This document shows positions 17,726-27,838 of a stretch of 64,000 nt of DNA, piece by piece. Position 1 is the first letter of the stretch, and each line of letters begins with the position of its first letter. Position numbers and translations under genes: made by a program. The DNA is from Vibrio metschnikovii CIP 69.14. GTDB taxonomy: Bacteria; Pseudomonadota; Gammaproteobacteria; Enterobacterales; Vibrionaceae. Below the pieces are notes generated by a model, which was not told the DNA's origin, did no database searches, and worked only from the letters and a program-made list of their open reading frames with translations. Where the stretch lies: positions 62,001-126,000 of the forward strand of contig NZ_ACZO01000007.1 of the NCBI RefSeq assembly GCF_000176155.1, written 5' to 3'.

Positions 17726-18250
17726 CTTCATCAATCCTTTCTTGTGGTATGTAGGGTTAAGGTGAATCGATGAAAGAATGTTAAATCGGATTTCAAGACA
17801 ATATTGATAGCCAATAGAGAAAACGTGATGCAGACACGAATATGTTAATATTTAGTTAAAATAACACTTCATATCAGTAAAAATCATAGAAAGGTGTAAA
17901 ATTACGAATAAAAAAGCCATGAAAAAGATCAATTAATCATCATTAAATTAACAATATAAAAACAAAATAAATCAAAAAATTAAAAACAAAAAAAATAGTC
18001 AGTAAGCTCTTAGCCTAAAAACCGTATTTTGATAAATATATGAATAAGATCACTTTTACTCTTCAATACCATCATAACTTTGACTCTTGAACGAACAAAA
18101 AACACTCAACAACGAATGTTATAACCGCCTCATGCTCGTTTTTTTGTTACTAAGTAACCGGTTCTTTGTCCTAGAGTTTCAGTTTGCAGCCAATAAACAA
18201 AAAGCCACCGCACGGTGCGATGGCTTCATAAAGGTTCACGATGTACCCAA
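17726..18250. other. Gene-free promoter region upstream of the importer operon
   Basis: 525 bases, very AT-rich and no ORF I would support. It holds the importer promoter (minus strand), a 13-bp palindrome GTTACTAAGTAAC at 18146-18158, and the ybiT terminator. No match to the iol motif is convincing: 17778-17795 has the two half-sites with a 3-base spacer and poor left arm. The regulator of this operon is not identified. Confidence 0.6.
18197..18226 (-). terminator. Terminator after ybiT
   Basis: A hairpin AAGCCA...TGGCTT with inner GCAC/GTGC pairing (18202-18226) and an A run on the plus-strand left side, read as a T run downstream of ybiT. Confidence 0.75.
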
Positions 18251-19846
18251 TTAACCCATCAGGCCTTGTTTAGCCAAATATTCATCATAGGTGCCGTGGA
18301 AATCGTTCACGCCTTGTTTGGTGATCTCAATAATGCGCGTTGCAATAGAGGAAACAAACTGACGGTCATGAGAGACAAACAGCAAGGTGCCTTTATAGTT
18401 CTCTAAAGCTAAGTTCAACGCTTCAATCGATTCCATATCCATGTGGTTGGTTGGTTCATCCATCAGCAAAATGTTCGGTTTTTGCATGATTAACTTACCA
18501 AATAGCATTCGACCTTGTTCACCACCAGAAATCACTTTGACTGACTTTTTAATGTCATTTTGCGAAAAGAGCATACGCCCCAAAATACCCCGTACGGTTT
18601 GCTCATCTTCCCCTTCGTTTTTCCATTGACTCATCCAGTCCAGCAAGGTCATCTCTTCGCTAAAATCATGCGCATGATCCTGTGCGTAGAAACCGATGTT
18701 ATTATTTTCAGACCATTTGATCATGCCAGCCATCGGCTCCATTACACCCGCAAGGGTATTGAGCATGGTTGATTTACCGATACCGTTTTCACCAATGATG
18801 GCGATGCGCTCACCCACCTCTACCATTAAGTTCACGTTATCAAACAAGATGTTATCGCCGTAACCTTGTTTAAGCCCTTCAACTTCTAGAGCATTACGAA
18901 ATAGCTCTTTCTTTTGGTCAAAACGAATAAACGGTGATTGACGGCTTGATGGCTTCACCTCTTGTAGCTGGATTTTATCCAACTGCTTTTGACGCGACGT
19001 AGCTTGCTTCGCTTTTGAAGCGTTAGCAGAGAAGCGGCTCACAAAGGTTTGTAGCTCAGCAATTTGCGCCTTTTTCTTGGCATTATCAGCATGTAAACGC
19101 TCACGAGCTTGTTCAGCGGCGCTCATGTATTCATCGTAGTTACCGTGGAAAAGACGCAGTTCACCATAGTCTAAATCCGCCATATGGGTACATACGGTAT
19201 TTAAAAAGTGACGGTCGTGAGAAATAATGATCATGGTGCAGTTGCGCGCCAATAGCACTTGCTCTAACCAAGCGATAGTATGCATATCCAAGTTGTTGGT
19301 TGGCTCATCAAGCAGCATAATTTCTGGCTCGGCGAATAACACTTGCGCCAGTAAAACTCGAAGTTTCAGACCTGGAGCCACTTCACTCATTAAACCAAAA
19401 TGCTGTGCTTCAGGAATGCCAAGCCCAAGTAGCAACTCTCCAGCGCGAGCTTCCGCTGAATAGCCGTCCATTTCAGCAAATTCAGTTTCAAGATCGCCAA
19501 CTCGCATACCATCTTCATCGGTCATTTCCGGTAACGCATAAATGCGGTCGCGTTCTTCTTTTACTTTCCACAATTCTTTATGACCCATGATCACCGTATC
19601 GACCACGGTATAGTTCTCAAAAGCGAACTGATCCTGACCCAGCTTTGCCATCCGCTCATTGGGATCAGTGGAAACCGTACCAGAAGAGGGTTCAAGTTCA
19701 CCGCTAAGGATTTTCATAAAGGTGGATTTACCACAACCGTTTGCGCCAATCAGGCCATAGCGATTGCCATTACCAAATTTAATCGAGATATTTTCAAATA
19801 ATGGCTTATCGCCAAATTGCATGGTGATGTTTGCAGTCGTTAACAC
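18251..19846 (-). CDS. ybiT: ABC-F ATPase YbiT
   Basis: A 531-residue cytosolic ABC-F protein (EttA/Uup superfamily) with two ATPase domains and no membrane segments. Walker [10 protein letters not shown] and GENGIGKST, signature ISGGEQGR in the second half, and DEPTNNLD and DEPTNHMD Walker B motifs with ISHDRHFL and VSHDRQFV. A lysine-rich linker (about 240-300) lies between the domains. It aligns by eye through its whole length with E. coli YbiT. ABC-F proteins bind the ribosome E site and ease stalled translation. I start at GTG (reading [11 protein letters not shown]), 7-8 bases after GGA, rather than at the upstream TTG. It is a single gene with its own terminator. Confidence 0.95.
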   Translation of the reverse strand: MLTTANITMQFGDKPLFENISIKFGNGNRYGLIGANGCGKSTFMKILSGELEPSSGTVSTDPNERMAKLGQDQFAFENYTVVDTVIMGHKELWKVKEERDRIYALPEMTDEDGMRVGDLETEFAEMDGYSAEARAGELLLGLGIPEAQHFGLMSEVAPGLKLRVLLAQVLFAEPEIMLLDEPTNNLDMHTIAWLEQVLLARNCTMIIISHDRHFLNTVCTHMADLDYGELRLFHGNYDEYMSAAEQARERLHADNAKKKAQIAELQTFVSRFSANASKAKQATSRQKQLDKIQLQEVKPSSRQSPFIRFDQKKELFRNALEVEGLKQGYGDNILFDNVNLMVEVGERIAIIGENGIGKSTMLNTLAGVMEPMAGMIKWSENNNIGFYAQDHAHDFSEEMTLLDWMSQWKNEGEDEQTVRGILGRMLFSQNDIKKSVKVISGGEQGRMLFGKLIMQKPNILLMDEPTNHMDMESIEALNLALENYKGTLLFVSHDRQFVSSIATRIIEITKQGVNDFHGTYDEYLAKQGLMG

Positions 19847-20068
19847 AAAAAATTCCAAGTTGTTGGATGATGATAAACATAAAGGTAAGTAAAACTAACC
19901 TTTAAAAATGCCGCCGATGATAGCATTTTTTGTGACAAATATCACCTAAATTTGCAGACAAATCGTTCACATAACAAAATAGACAATAAACCGTAATCAA
20001 TATGAAAAACACATCCAATTTTGAATACAGCATTATTGACCCAAAATGATCATTTAAAATAAAAAAGG

Positions 20069-20755
20069 TTAATTTTTAGTATAAACACGCTCGGGACGAC
20101 CAACTTTACCGTATTCGTTTTCACTAATAATAAGACCATGAGTAGCACAGTATTCTAAATATCTCCGAGCTGTCGTTTTACTCACACCAGTATGTAGACT
20201 TACCTTTTCAACGGTAAACTTATCGCCATTATTTAAAGATAATAGACGAATAATTTTATCTAATGTTATCTGCTCTATACCTTTAGGTAGAAGGCTAACT
20301 TGCTGCTTTCTATGCTGAATATTAAATAATTCATCAATGTATTTTTGATTTAAATTATCATAAGCTTTCATTGCATTATTGAGATCTAGATACCGTTGTA
20401 ATGTTTGTTGAAATCGATCAAAAGATATAGGTTTGAGTAAATAGTCAAAACAACCAAGCTGCATCGCTTCTTGAACCGTGTTTACGTCATCTGATGCTGT
20501 GATAAGTACAACATCTTGTTTTCTTTTCTTTTTCTGAGCAAGAATATCACGATATAAATCAATACCTAAACCATCTGGCAGATAGTTGTCGAGTAAGATA
20601 AGCTGTGGTTGATAAGCTTGAATAATAGTGCGAGCTATCTTCTGAGACTCAGCGATCCCGACAACAGTAAATCGACTAAAACCTTGAATGATATCCAAAT
20701 AAATATTAGTAATATTTACGTCATCCTCAACAATAACGATATCAATCGTTTCCAT
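20069..20755 (-). CDS. Response regulator of the CitB/DpiA/DcuR family
   Basis: A 228-residue response regulator. The receiver domain (1-120) has acidic residues EDD at 10-12, phospho-acceptor D56 in LLDNYLPDG and the conserved LKP lysine near 109. The C-terminal half carries the helix-turn-helix typical of CitB-type regulators (VEKVSLHTGVSKTTARRYLEYC). It follows the sensor kinase by 20 bases, so the pair is one operon. Given the neighbouring tctCBA transporter, it probably activates tricarboxylate uptake genes in response to an external carboxylate. Confidence 0.92.
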   Translation of the reverse strand: METIDIVIVEDDVNITNIYLDIIQGFSRFTVVGIAESQKIARTIIQAYQPQLILLDNYLPDGLGIDLYRDILAQKKKRKQDVVLITASDDVNTVQEAMQLGCFDYLLKPISFDRFQQTLQRYLDLNNAMKAYDNLNQKYIDELFNIQHRKQQVSLLPKGIEQITLDKIIRLLSLNNGDKFTVEKVSLHTGVSKTTARRYLEYCATHGLIISENEYGKVGRPERVYTKN

Positions 20756-20775
20756 TCCTCCCTCCTGACATTATG

Positions 20776-22437
20776 CTAATTATTAATATAGTTGGGGATA
20801 AATAAAGAAAAAATACATCCCTGAGGTTCAGCATTATCAATGTTAATAAAACCACCCGCTTGTTTTACATAGTGATCGACAAGATATAGCCCAAGACCAT
20901 GATCTTCCTTATCATCTTTACGAGTCACACCTCGATTCCATATTACTTCCTTTTCCTGTATAGACAGACCACTTCCATTGTCAGACACTTCAATCAAAAT
21001 ATCTTGTCCTGCATCGGTAATTAAAATTCCAACATAAGGACTCTTCGTTTGATTTATTCGACATGAATCAAAGGCATTCTCAATCAAATTTCCTAATACT
21101 GTGCATAATTGATGATCATCTAACTTTGTTTGATTGTTACTTAACTGACAAGTGGGATCTAAACGAAAATCAATATTTAACTCTTGTGCACGTAAAGCTT
21201 TTCCTAGTAAAAATGCAGCGACTTGATTGACGCGGATAGAATGCTGAATAAAGTCTAACAGCTCTTGTTTACTCCCACTTTCATTATTAATTAATATCAT
21301 TGCCTCTTGGATTTTTCCCATTTTTAACAATCCAGAAAGTGTCGTTAATTTATTAGAAAACTCATGACGAAGAACACGAAAGTTATCACTATATTGTTTA
21401 ATTTGACTTAAACTTGCGGAGACCGCATACGCATCATTCTGCTCACGAAAACTCAGAACCCAACCAACAAGATTTTTATTATGTAATATGGGTTCTCGAT
21501 TAGCGATAATTTGATGATGGTTTAATCGATAAAACTCATCTTTTTGCTTATCGATGAGTGAACTCTTATTATCTAACCAACTACAATCATTAAGATAATC
21601 TCTAATGTTAATATTTTCTTCTGAACAGCATGGAAGATAGCGTTTTGCTGCTGGATTTATAACAATTACCCTACCTTGTAAATCAACCGCAATAATACCC
21701 TCATAGACAGCATATAAAATAGATTGCTGAATTTCCCAAGAGAGCGAAATTTCTTCTGGTTCCATATTATTCATTTTTCTTTGTATGTGCCGAGAAAACA
21801 ACCAGACTAATAATAATGAAATAGAAATTAATAATAAGGTATCAACAATCAAAGGACGAAAGTAGTCTTTAAGCCAATATTGAAACCGTGTTAACAGATA
21901 ACCGACTGAAACCACACCAATAATATTACCTTGACTATCAATAATCGGTGACTTCCCTCGTATACCATAACCTAAACTCCCTTCTCGCAAAGAAGTATAT
22001 GATTCCTTTCTTAATAAAGCTCCCGCATTATCATCACCTTGCATTGGATAACCTATACGATCCGGCTCTGGATGAAATAAGCGAATACCATTTTGATCAC
22101 CAATAACAATAAAGCTCGCATCAGAATAATGCATGATACGCTCAATCGCCTTGTGAATTTCTGTAATGTTTTTTGTTTCTACTAAAGTAATCAACTCTGG
22201 ATCACTAGCAATATCTTGAGCTTGTAATAATGCACGAGTACGAACTTGATCATCAATAGAAGAGGATAATGCTTGATAGAATCCCCAGGTCATGTAAAGG
22301 AATTGAATGAGGAGTAAAAAAGTAAGCAATAAGAATATCTTATTACGAAAGCGTAAATGCATAAAAAAACATCGGTTTCGATTGCTATTTATCTGAATCA
22401 CGTCCAGATTTTTACGCATTACCTTATACATATTCAC
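20776..22437 (-). CDS. Sensor histidine kinase of the CitA/DcuS family
   Basis: About 553 residues. TM1 near 34-50, a periplasmic PAS-like ligand domain (about 52-190; DASFIVIGDQNGIRLFHPEPDRIGYP), TM2 near 196-214, a cytoplasmic PAS domain (about 235-340) and a kinase domain. The phospho-acceptor is H358 in VLRHEFSNKLTTLSGLL, with N-box NLIENAFDSC, G1 DNGSGL and G2 GLGLYLV. This is the carboxylate-sensing CitA/DcuS layout. The start is uncertain: the listed start is GTG, and in-frame ATGs at 22431, 22419 and 22362 all lack strong ribosome sites. Upstream lies the group II intron, then tctCBA on the same strand. Confidence 0.92.
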   Translation of the reverse strand: MNMYKVMRKNLDVIQINSNRNRCFFMHLRFRNKIFLLLTFLLLIQFLYMTWGFYQALSSSIDDQVRTRALLQAQDIASDPELITLVETKNITEIHKAIERIMHYSDASFIVIGDQNGIRLFHPEPDRIGYPMQGDDNAGALLRKESYTSLREGSLGYGIRGKSPIIDSQGNIIGVVSVGYLLTRFQYWLKDYFRPLIVDTLLLISISLLLVWLFSRHIQRKMNNMEPEEISLSWEIQQSILYAVYEGIIAVDLQGRVIVINPAAKRYLPCCSEENINIRDYLNDCSWLDNKSSLIDKQKDEFYRLNHHQIIANREPILHNKNLVGWVLSFREQNDAYAVSASLSQIKQYSDNFRVLRHEFSNKLTTLSGLLKMGKIQEAMILINNESGSKQELLDFIQHSIRVNQVAAFLLGKALRAQELNIDFRLDPTCQLSNNQTKLDDHQLCTVLGNLIENAFDSCRINQTKSPYVGILITDAGQDILIEVSDNGSGLSIQEKEVIWNRGVTRKDDKEDHGLGLYLVDHYVKQAGGFINIDNAEPQGCIFSLFIPNYINN

Positions 22438-22509
22438 TCATATAACTACACAACTTACGTATTCCACAGCATACCTAAAGACAACAACTTTACTACCAGT
22501 ATTTAACAA

Positions 22510-24400
22510 ATCGAGTAGGAGGCGGGGATCACTCCCGCCGTCCTCTCACACCACCGTACAAGCGTGGATCGCATACGGCGGTTCCGAATAGATTTTCAAT
22601 GTTTCATACCCTTCCAACAATGAGTATAACCCCAACTCTTCCAACCGTTTGTTGGGTAAAGCCTGATTGACTTGGGGCGTCCGTGAGAGTTTCCACCATC
22701 CTTTATCTGAACCTGCGACTTTCCATGCATTAGGTTTGGCGACTCCTAAACTAATCAGCCACATCGCTATGCTGTATTTCCGCTTTTTCTGTTTTAGACG
22801 GTAGCACCGCAGTCGGCGTCTTATCCAACTGTCTAGGTGACTCATCGATGACGGCCTTAAGCCCAGTTTAAAGTAGTTCTGCCAACCTCGTAGATACGTC
22901 GATAGTTCCTTGATGATTGCCGGGAACGTTCGTCCTCTATTTCGTTTGGTGACTTGTCGCACTCGTTTCTTCATTTGATGCATGGCGTCATCACTGATAC
23001 CTATCACACCATCATCGTTGAAGCGGTGTCCCAAGTAGCTACGCTCACTCACTCTGGTCGCCGCACTTTTCTCACGGTTTACCCGTAATTTAAGCGTCTG
23101 CTCCAAGAACTCCGTAACCGAGGTTTTCACCCGTTGCGCTGCTGCTTCACTACCTACGTAGATTTGGCAATCGTCTGCGTATCGGCAGAACTTATGACCT
23201 CTACGTTCTAACTCTTTATCAAGCTCATCCAATACGATATTAGAGAGCAGCGGCGACAGAGGACCTCCTTGTGGGGTTCCTCTTTGTCTTCGCTCTATCA
23301 CTCCATTTCGCATCAGACCACTTTGTAGATATTTCCTGATCAGTTTCAGCACCCGTTTATCCGCGATATCTTGAGACAGCCGATACATCAGTCTGTCGTG
23401 ATTGACGGTATCGAAGTACTTCTCCAGATCTATATCGACTACATATCCCCGCCCTTCTCGAATGTATTCACTCGCTTTCGACAAAGCATGATGAGCACTC
23501 CTTCTTGGTCTGAACCCGAAGCTGCTCTTTGAGAACTTCGGCTCATACAACTGTGTCAGGAGCTGTGCCATCGCTTGTTGTACGATGCGATCCTGAACGG
23601 TTGGGATACCCAGTTGGCGTACTCCACCTTTTGGCTTGGGGATTTCTACACCCAGAACGGGAGACGGTTGGTAACTTCCATCCAGTAAAGACTGGCGAAG
23701 TTGCTGCCCATTATCCAACTGGCGAAGCTTTTCCAAGGTCGCTGTGATCGTCAGTCTATCTACCCCACCGCACCCCTTGTTGCGCTTCACCTGTTTGGTC
23801 GCAGCGTTTAAATTACCCGGACTGAACATCTGTTCGAGTAATCGAGTGGTGTCCATCAAGACTCGTCCTTCTTTCTATGCCAAATCAGCTTGTTACGCTT
23901 CGTTTCCGTCAGTTCCACTTTTGGCTTCACCAATCGGAACGTAGAGATGGGTCGCATCGTTACTGTTACTCCACTGATTTGAATATCTGGCGACTGCTTC
24001 TTGACCTATTCAGTTCCGGCCTTCCCTTAAGTTGTACTTCCTCAAGGTACTATGCCTTCTGCTGACTCCTTATTACCCATCAGCATCCATCACTGGCTGC
24101 TTAGTTTCGTCCGAAACAGATAATAAGATCTCCCGAGGTAAGACGTTGTTCTTTCTCGTGGTCATGCCTGATTTACTGCATCGCACTTCTCGTCGAGTCG
24201 TTGGGCTATTCTATCTATTGCTAGGTTACCCAAGTCGACACAGCCTACTATCAGATTTCTGTTCGTCATCACCACGTTTTGCCATTTGCTTCCTTCAGAT
24301 TTCACCTCACGATGAACACCCTTGCATAGGCTAACGGTTCCCGCTCGACTGAGCCCGTAGAGGACTTTCACCTCCTAGATCAACGCCATGCTCGGCGCAC
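22510..24400 (-). mobile_element. Group IIC intron inserted after the tctA terminator
   Basis: A complete-looking bacterial group II intron of about 1.89 kb. The 5' end on the minus strand is GTGCGCC at 24400, the GUGYG start typical of these introns. It abuts the T run of the tctA terminator hairpin at 24404-24436, and insertion just after a terminator is the hallmark of class C introns. Domains I-III would fill 24400 to about 23860, and the reverse transcriptase lies in domain IV. A domain V candidate is at 22550-22582 (ACCGCCGTA pairing with TACGGTGGT, one G-U). A domain VI stem follows at 22511-22549 (AGGA/TCCT and GGCGGG/CCCGCC), and the 3' end is near ...CTCGAT at 22510. The 3' boundary may be off by a few bases. 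It is transcribed in the same direction as tctCBA and the sensor genes. Confidence 0.88.
22546..23856 (-). CDS. Group II intron reverse transcriptase/maturase (class C)
   Basis: A 436-residue intron-encoded protein. Reverse transcriptase motifs run from KPKGGVRQLGIPTVQDRIVQ through RGTPQGGPLSPLLSN to the YADD catalytic box near residue 226. A maturase (GIIM) domain follows, with TYLRGWQNYFKLG and a basic C-terminal part. No H-N-H endonuclease domain is present, as expected for class C. Start set at ATG one codon after a TTG, behind AAGGA. The stop codon lies at the start of the domain V-VI region. The frame is intact, so the intron may still be able to splice and move. Confidence 0.95.
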   Translation of the reverse strand: MDTTRLLEQMFSPGNLNAATKQVKRNKGCGGVDRLTITATLEKLRQLDNGQQLRQSLLDGSYQPSPVLGVEIPKPKGGVRQLGIPTVQDRIVQQAMAQLLTQLYEPKFSKSSFGFRPRRSAHHALSKASEYIREGRGYVVDIDLEKYFDTVNHDRLMYRLSQDIADKRVLKLIRKYLQSGLMRNGVIERRQRGTPQGGPLSPLLSNIVLDELDKELERRGHKFCRYADDCQIYVGSEAAAQRVKTSVTEFLEQTLKLRVNREKSAATRVSERSYLGHRFNDDGVIGISDDAMHQMKKRVRQVTKRNRGRTFPAIIKELSTYLRGWQNYFKLGLRPSSMSHLDSWIRRRLRCYRLKQKKRKYSIAMWLISLGVAKPNAWKVAGSDKGWWKLSRTPQVNQALPNKRLEELGLYSLLEGYETLKIYSEPPYAIHACTVV

Positions 24401-24403
24401 AAA

Positions 24404-24436
24404 AAAGGGTAAAGTCACAAAATGACTTTACCCTTT
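24404..24436 (-). terminator. Terminator of tctCBA and insertion target of the intron
   Basis: A perfect 14-bp stem (AAAGGGTAAAGTCA/TGACTTTACCCTTT) with loop CAAAA, 12 bases past the tctA stop. The T run (24401-24406 on the complement) ends exactly where the intron begins. Confidence 0.92.
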
Positions 24437-24448
24437 GAAATAGTTATC

Positions 24449-25951
24449 TTAAGCCATGTTTGAAAGGCTTTTATTTCTAAATGAGTTTATTAATGGCCAA
24501 CAGATTGAAAAAATTGTCACTATCAATAGAAATTGAGTAATTCCTGATTGAACAAAAATACTGAACTCTTGATTAGAGATCCGAAATGCTTGCCTAAACG
24601 ACTGTTCCATTTGGCTGCCAACAATAACAGCAAGAATCATTGGTGCAGTAGGAATAACCAGTTTGTGCATAATAAACCCAACTATACCTAATAAAATTAA
24701 GATATAAAAATCTACCACAGAATTCCCAATGGCATAGCAGCCCACGAAAGCAAGCCCTAAAACGATAGGATATAAAACATTCGCAGGGATAGCGAGCATA
24801 CGAACTAAAATACCTGCTAATGGAATATTTACAAAAGCCAGAATAATATTCGCGACAAATAAACTTGCGATCAATCCCCACGCTGTTTCTGGATGCTGGG
24901 TAAATAAAAGCGGCCCAGGTTGTATTCCTAACATTAATAAGGCCCCCATCATGACTGCCGTCGTACCTGAACCAGGAATACCTAATGAGAGCATAGGAAT
25001 CATCGCTCCAATGGATGCTGAGTTATTTGCTGATTCAGGAGCGGCTAGGCCTTCTATCGCACCTTTGCCAAATTCATCTTTGTTGGGTGAGAGTTGTTTC
25101 TCATTATTATAACAAAGTAACGATGCCATTGTTCCCCCTGCGCCGGGGAGTGCCCCGACAATAAAACCAACAGGGGCACTGCGTAAAATGGGCCATTTCG
25201 ATCTGCGCCAATCCTCTTTACTGATCCAAATCCGTTTAAACTGAGTCTGTGCTTTTTTACTACCATCACCTAAGGTTGTCATGCTTTTCAGCACTTCTCC
25301 TAATGCATAAATGCCAATGATCACCACCAAGAAGTCAACACCTGTTTGGAGCTCAAGGGAACCAAAAGTAAAACGACTTAATCCGGATTGAGCATCAATG
25401 CCGATTGTTGCAATCGCTAACCCTATTGCCATAGAGAAGAAACCTTTCAGCATATTGCCTTTAGACATAGAAACCGTCATCGAAAGGGCGGCTAGCATTA
25501 ACATAAAATATTCTGCTGGACCAAATCTAATCGCAAAATTGGCTACAGGCTCAGCAAGAAAGGTCATGAGCACCGCAGCGATAGTACCTCCGATCAATGA
25601 TGCGATTGCTGAGATAGCAAGTGCGGCTTCTGCACGCCCTTTCATTGCCATCGGATAACCATCGAAGGTTGCCGCCAAGGCAGCACCGTCTCCGGGTGTA
25701 TTGATTAAAATCGAGCTACGGGAACCACCAAACATCGCCCCCATATAGATCCCTGTCATCGTAATTAATGATGCCGTAGGCCCCATGGCATAAGTCATGG
25801 GCAATAGAACGGCAACGCCCGTCGCCGGACCAAGACCCGGTAGCATGCCGATAATCGTTCCCATGATCCCACCAAGTGTTATCAGTAGAAGATAATAAGG
25901 CTGTAAAGCAATCCCAAAGCCATTAAAAAGATTCGTAAATATATCTGTCAT
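24449..25951 (-). CDS. tctA: Tripartite tricarboxylate transporter large permease (TctA)
   Basis: A 500-residue inner-membrane permease with about 12 hydrophobic segments. The TctA family glycine-rich signatures are visible: GMLPGLGPATGVAVLLPMTY near the N-terminus and GALPGAGGTMASLLCY mid-protein, plus LGIPGSGTTAVMMGALL. It moves a carboxylate, probably with sodium or protons, using the periplasmic TctC protein as receptor. Start supported by AAGGA 9 bases upstream. Last gene of tctC-tctB-tctA, with a strong terminator after it. Confidence 0.95.
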   Translation of the reverse strand: MTDIFTNLFNGFGIALQPYYLLLITLGGIMGTIIGMLPGLGPATGVAVLLPMTYAMGPTASLITMTGIYMGAMFGGSRSSILINTPGDGAALAATFDGYPMAMKGRAEAALAISAIASLIGGTIAAVLMTFLAEPVANFAIRFGPAEYFMLMLAALSMTVSMSKGNMLKGFFSMAIGLAIATIGIDAQSGLSRFTFGSLELQTGVDFLVVIIGIYALGEVLKSMTTLGDGSKKAQTQFKRIWISKEDWRRSKWPILRSAPVGFIVGALPGAGGTMASLLCYNNEKQLSPNKDEFGKGAIEGLAAPESANNSASIGAMIPMLSLGIPGSGTTAVMMGALLMLGIQPGPLLFTQHPETAWGLIASLFVANIILAFVNIPLAGILVRMLAIPANVLYPIVLGLAFVGCYAIGNSVVDFYILILLGIVGFIMHKLVIPTAPMILAVIVGSQMEQSFRQAFRISNQEFSIFVQSGITQFLLIVTIFSICWPLINSFRNKSLSNMA

Positions 25952-25963
25952 AGTTAATTTTCC

Positions 25964-26470
25964 TTAACTAAAAAGTGTTCCGCTAGGTAAATTAATGGAT
26001 AATAATTCATTGAAAATGAAGTAAATCCCAACAGAAAAAACCACACTAATGACTAATGATTGCTTCCAACGTTTAATACCACATGTAACCATTAACATCA
26101 TCAGCATAAAAAACATCGTGCTTATAAGAAAGCCAACAGGCTCAAACATAAAAGAATACAGCAAGGAAATTAAACATGTTGATAATACCCTATATGTATT
26201 AATCTTATTTTTTGAATGCTCATCAATCGTCTTCATTATTGCTGTCATTGATGGAGAAAATCGACCACTAACGACTAATAATAATCCAATCACAATCATA
26301 AAAATCGAGATCGACAAAGGCATAATAATCGGTTCCCACTCATTACCAAATATAGGCCTTGGTAATAAATAGGCGTAACTACCATAACTTAAGCCAAAGA
26401 GAATACTGATAATACCGGTCAATCCATCCCAATTAGATTTACTATAATCTTTCATATTTATATCATCCAT
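25964..26470 (-). CDS. tctB: Tripartite tricarboxylate transporter small permease (TctB)
   Basis: A 168-residue protein with four hydrophobic segments (near 18-36, 50-68, about 100-130 and 140-158), the usual TctB layout. It lies 12 bases upstream of tctA and downstream of tctC. The start is not certain; ATG at 26455 is an alternative with a GGA 10 bases before it. TctB forms the membrane unit with TctA. Confidence 0.9.
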   Translation of the reverse strand: MDDINMKDYSKSNWDGLTGIISILFGLSYGSYAYLLPRPIFGNEWEPIIMPLSISIFMIVIGLLLVVSGRFSPSMTAIMKTIDEHSKNKINTYRVLSTCLISLLYSFMFEPVGFLISTMFFMLMMLMVTCGIKRWKQSLVISVVFSVGIYFIFNELLSINLPSGTLFS

Positions 26471-26557
26471 AAATGTACAAGAGAATAAACCAATACCTAT
26501 AACGATAATTTTTATCTAGGCGATTGGTTTATTTCTGTATTGAAAATTTATATAACT

Positions 26558-27538
26558 CTAGAAAACTTCTTTAATCAAGGCATTATATTGTTGATTCGTA
26601 TTTTCTAAGAATGGTTGAAAATCATCAAAATCCAGATAAGCATCATCCCATCCATTGCGTTGTAATGCGGCTTTCCAGCTATCAGTATGAATCATTTTCT
26701 CTAAAGCATTACGCCAATAATTGATGGCTTCTTCTGGCATATCTTTCGGTCCAAATAAGCCACGCCAATTTTCAAAAACCACATCAATTCCCTGCTCTCT
26801 AACGGTAGGAATTTCGGCCATCATCCCTTCACCTACTCGTTTATCAGCAGTTTGAGCTAATGCTCTCAACTCACCACTTTGTATTAAACCAGCTACATCG
26901 CCTAACCCCGTTGAGATCAAATCAATGTGTCCGCCTAAAACCTGAGCAACAACTCCACCGTCTTGAAATGATATATAATCTATATTTTTTAAATTATTAA
27001 TCCCAGCAGCTTTCGCCACTAAGAGAAATTGAATATGGTCCATTGAGCCAGCAGCGGATGTACCACCTATTTTAATAGACTTAGGATCTTGTTTTAGCGC
27101 CTCCATAACCTGATTAATTGAGGTATAAGGAGAATTTTTAGGCACAACAAAAGCGGCATAATCCGTAATTAAGCGCGCAATAGGGGTCGTATCTTGATAA
27201 CTGTATGGTGTTAAACCGACTAAATGAGTCAGTAAGATCGGAGGAGAATAAACAGAAATTAAGTCTCCTTTACCTTTCTGACTTTGCATATAAGCCAAAT
27301 TTACTGCACCTCCGCCACCGGGACGATTAATCACCGGTAGATTCGCATTAATAATCCCCTCATCTTTTAATGTCTTAGCTACGGTACGAATCGTAATATC
27401 CCATCCTCCACCCGCACCCGCTGGAGCAACCATATTAATGGTTCTTGGAGGATATGATTTCGCAAAAGCAGAGGATACCCCTAATAAAGAGCTAAGTATT
27501 ATCAACCATGTTACAGAGATATATTTTACTTTATTCAT
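26558..27538 (-). CDS. tctC: Tripartite tricarboxylate transporter binding protein (TctC/Bug family)
   Basis: A 326-residue periplasmic receptor with a signal peptide (about 1-26, ending SSAFA). The mature N-terminus TINMVAPAGAGGGWDITIRTVAK is the TctC ligand loop, and the GGTSAAGSMDHI and GEMRALA-type (GELRALAQ) family segments follow. Start supported by AAGGA 7 bases before ATG. First gene of tctCBA. The ligand is probably citrate or another tricarboxylate, but Bug proteins also bind aromatic acids and other solutes. Confidence 0.94.
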   Translation of the reverse strand: MNKVKYISVTWLIILSSLLGVSSAFAKSYPPRTINMVAPAGAGGGWDITIRTVAKTLKDEGIINANLPVINRPGGGGAVNLAYMQSQKGKGDLISVYSPPILLTHLVGLTPYSYQDTTPIARLITDYAAFVVPKNSPYTSINQVMEALKQDPKSIKIGGTSAAGSMDHIQFLLVAKAAGINNLKNIDYISFQDGGVVAQVLGGHIDLISTGLGDVAGLIQSGELRALAQTADKRVGEGMMAEIPTVREQGIDVVFENWRGLFGPKDMPEEAINYWRNALEKMIHTDSWKAALQRNGWDDAYLDFDDFQPFLENTNQQYNALIKEVF

Positions 27539-27838
27539 CGTTCTATCCTTGTGTCTGACTTAATGTAAATTATTTTTATAGTTTTTAATCTGGCTTATAT
27601 TGTTGCTCTACTAACAATTGTTAATTAAAACAACTTATAATGCTTTCAACTTGTTTACATTAAGTGACAATAAAGTAAATTAACGAGAGAAAGGACACTT
27701 TTTACCATACCGCTTATGGTGTTTATGGTTTTTATGATGTTAATTATTGACCGACAAAGGTAGACGTCAGCTAAACCATTGATCTAAGTAGTAGCTGACA
27801 CCAATCTGAAAAAACATGACGAGTTTATGAAATAATGA
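27539..27838. other. Gene-free region between tctC and the DeoR-family regulator
   Basis: About 300 bases holding the tctC promoter. Two inverted repeats are visible: ACCATA/TATGGT near 27703-27720, and GTCAGCTA/TAGCTGAC at 27766-27799 with an 18-base loop after the DeoR-family gene. Neither has a T tract on the minus strand, so termination of the regulator gene is unproven. No ORF. Confidence 0.5.

Noticed and set aside
23529..24371. Several short frames on both strands inside the intron
   Set aside because: They fall in the structured ribozyme domains I-III and show no protein features.
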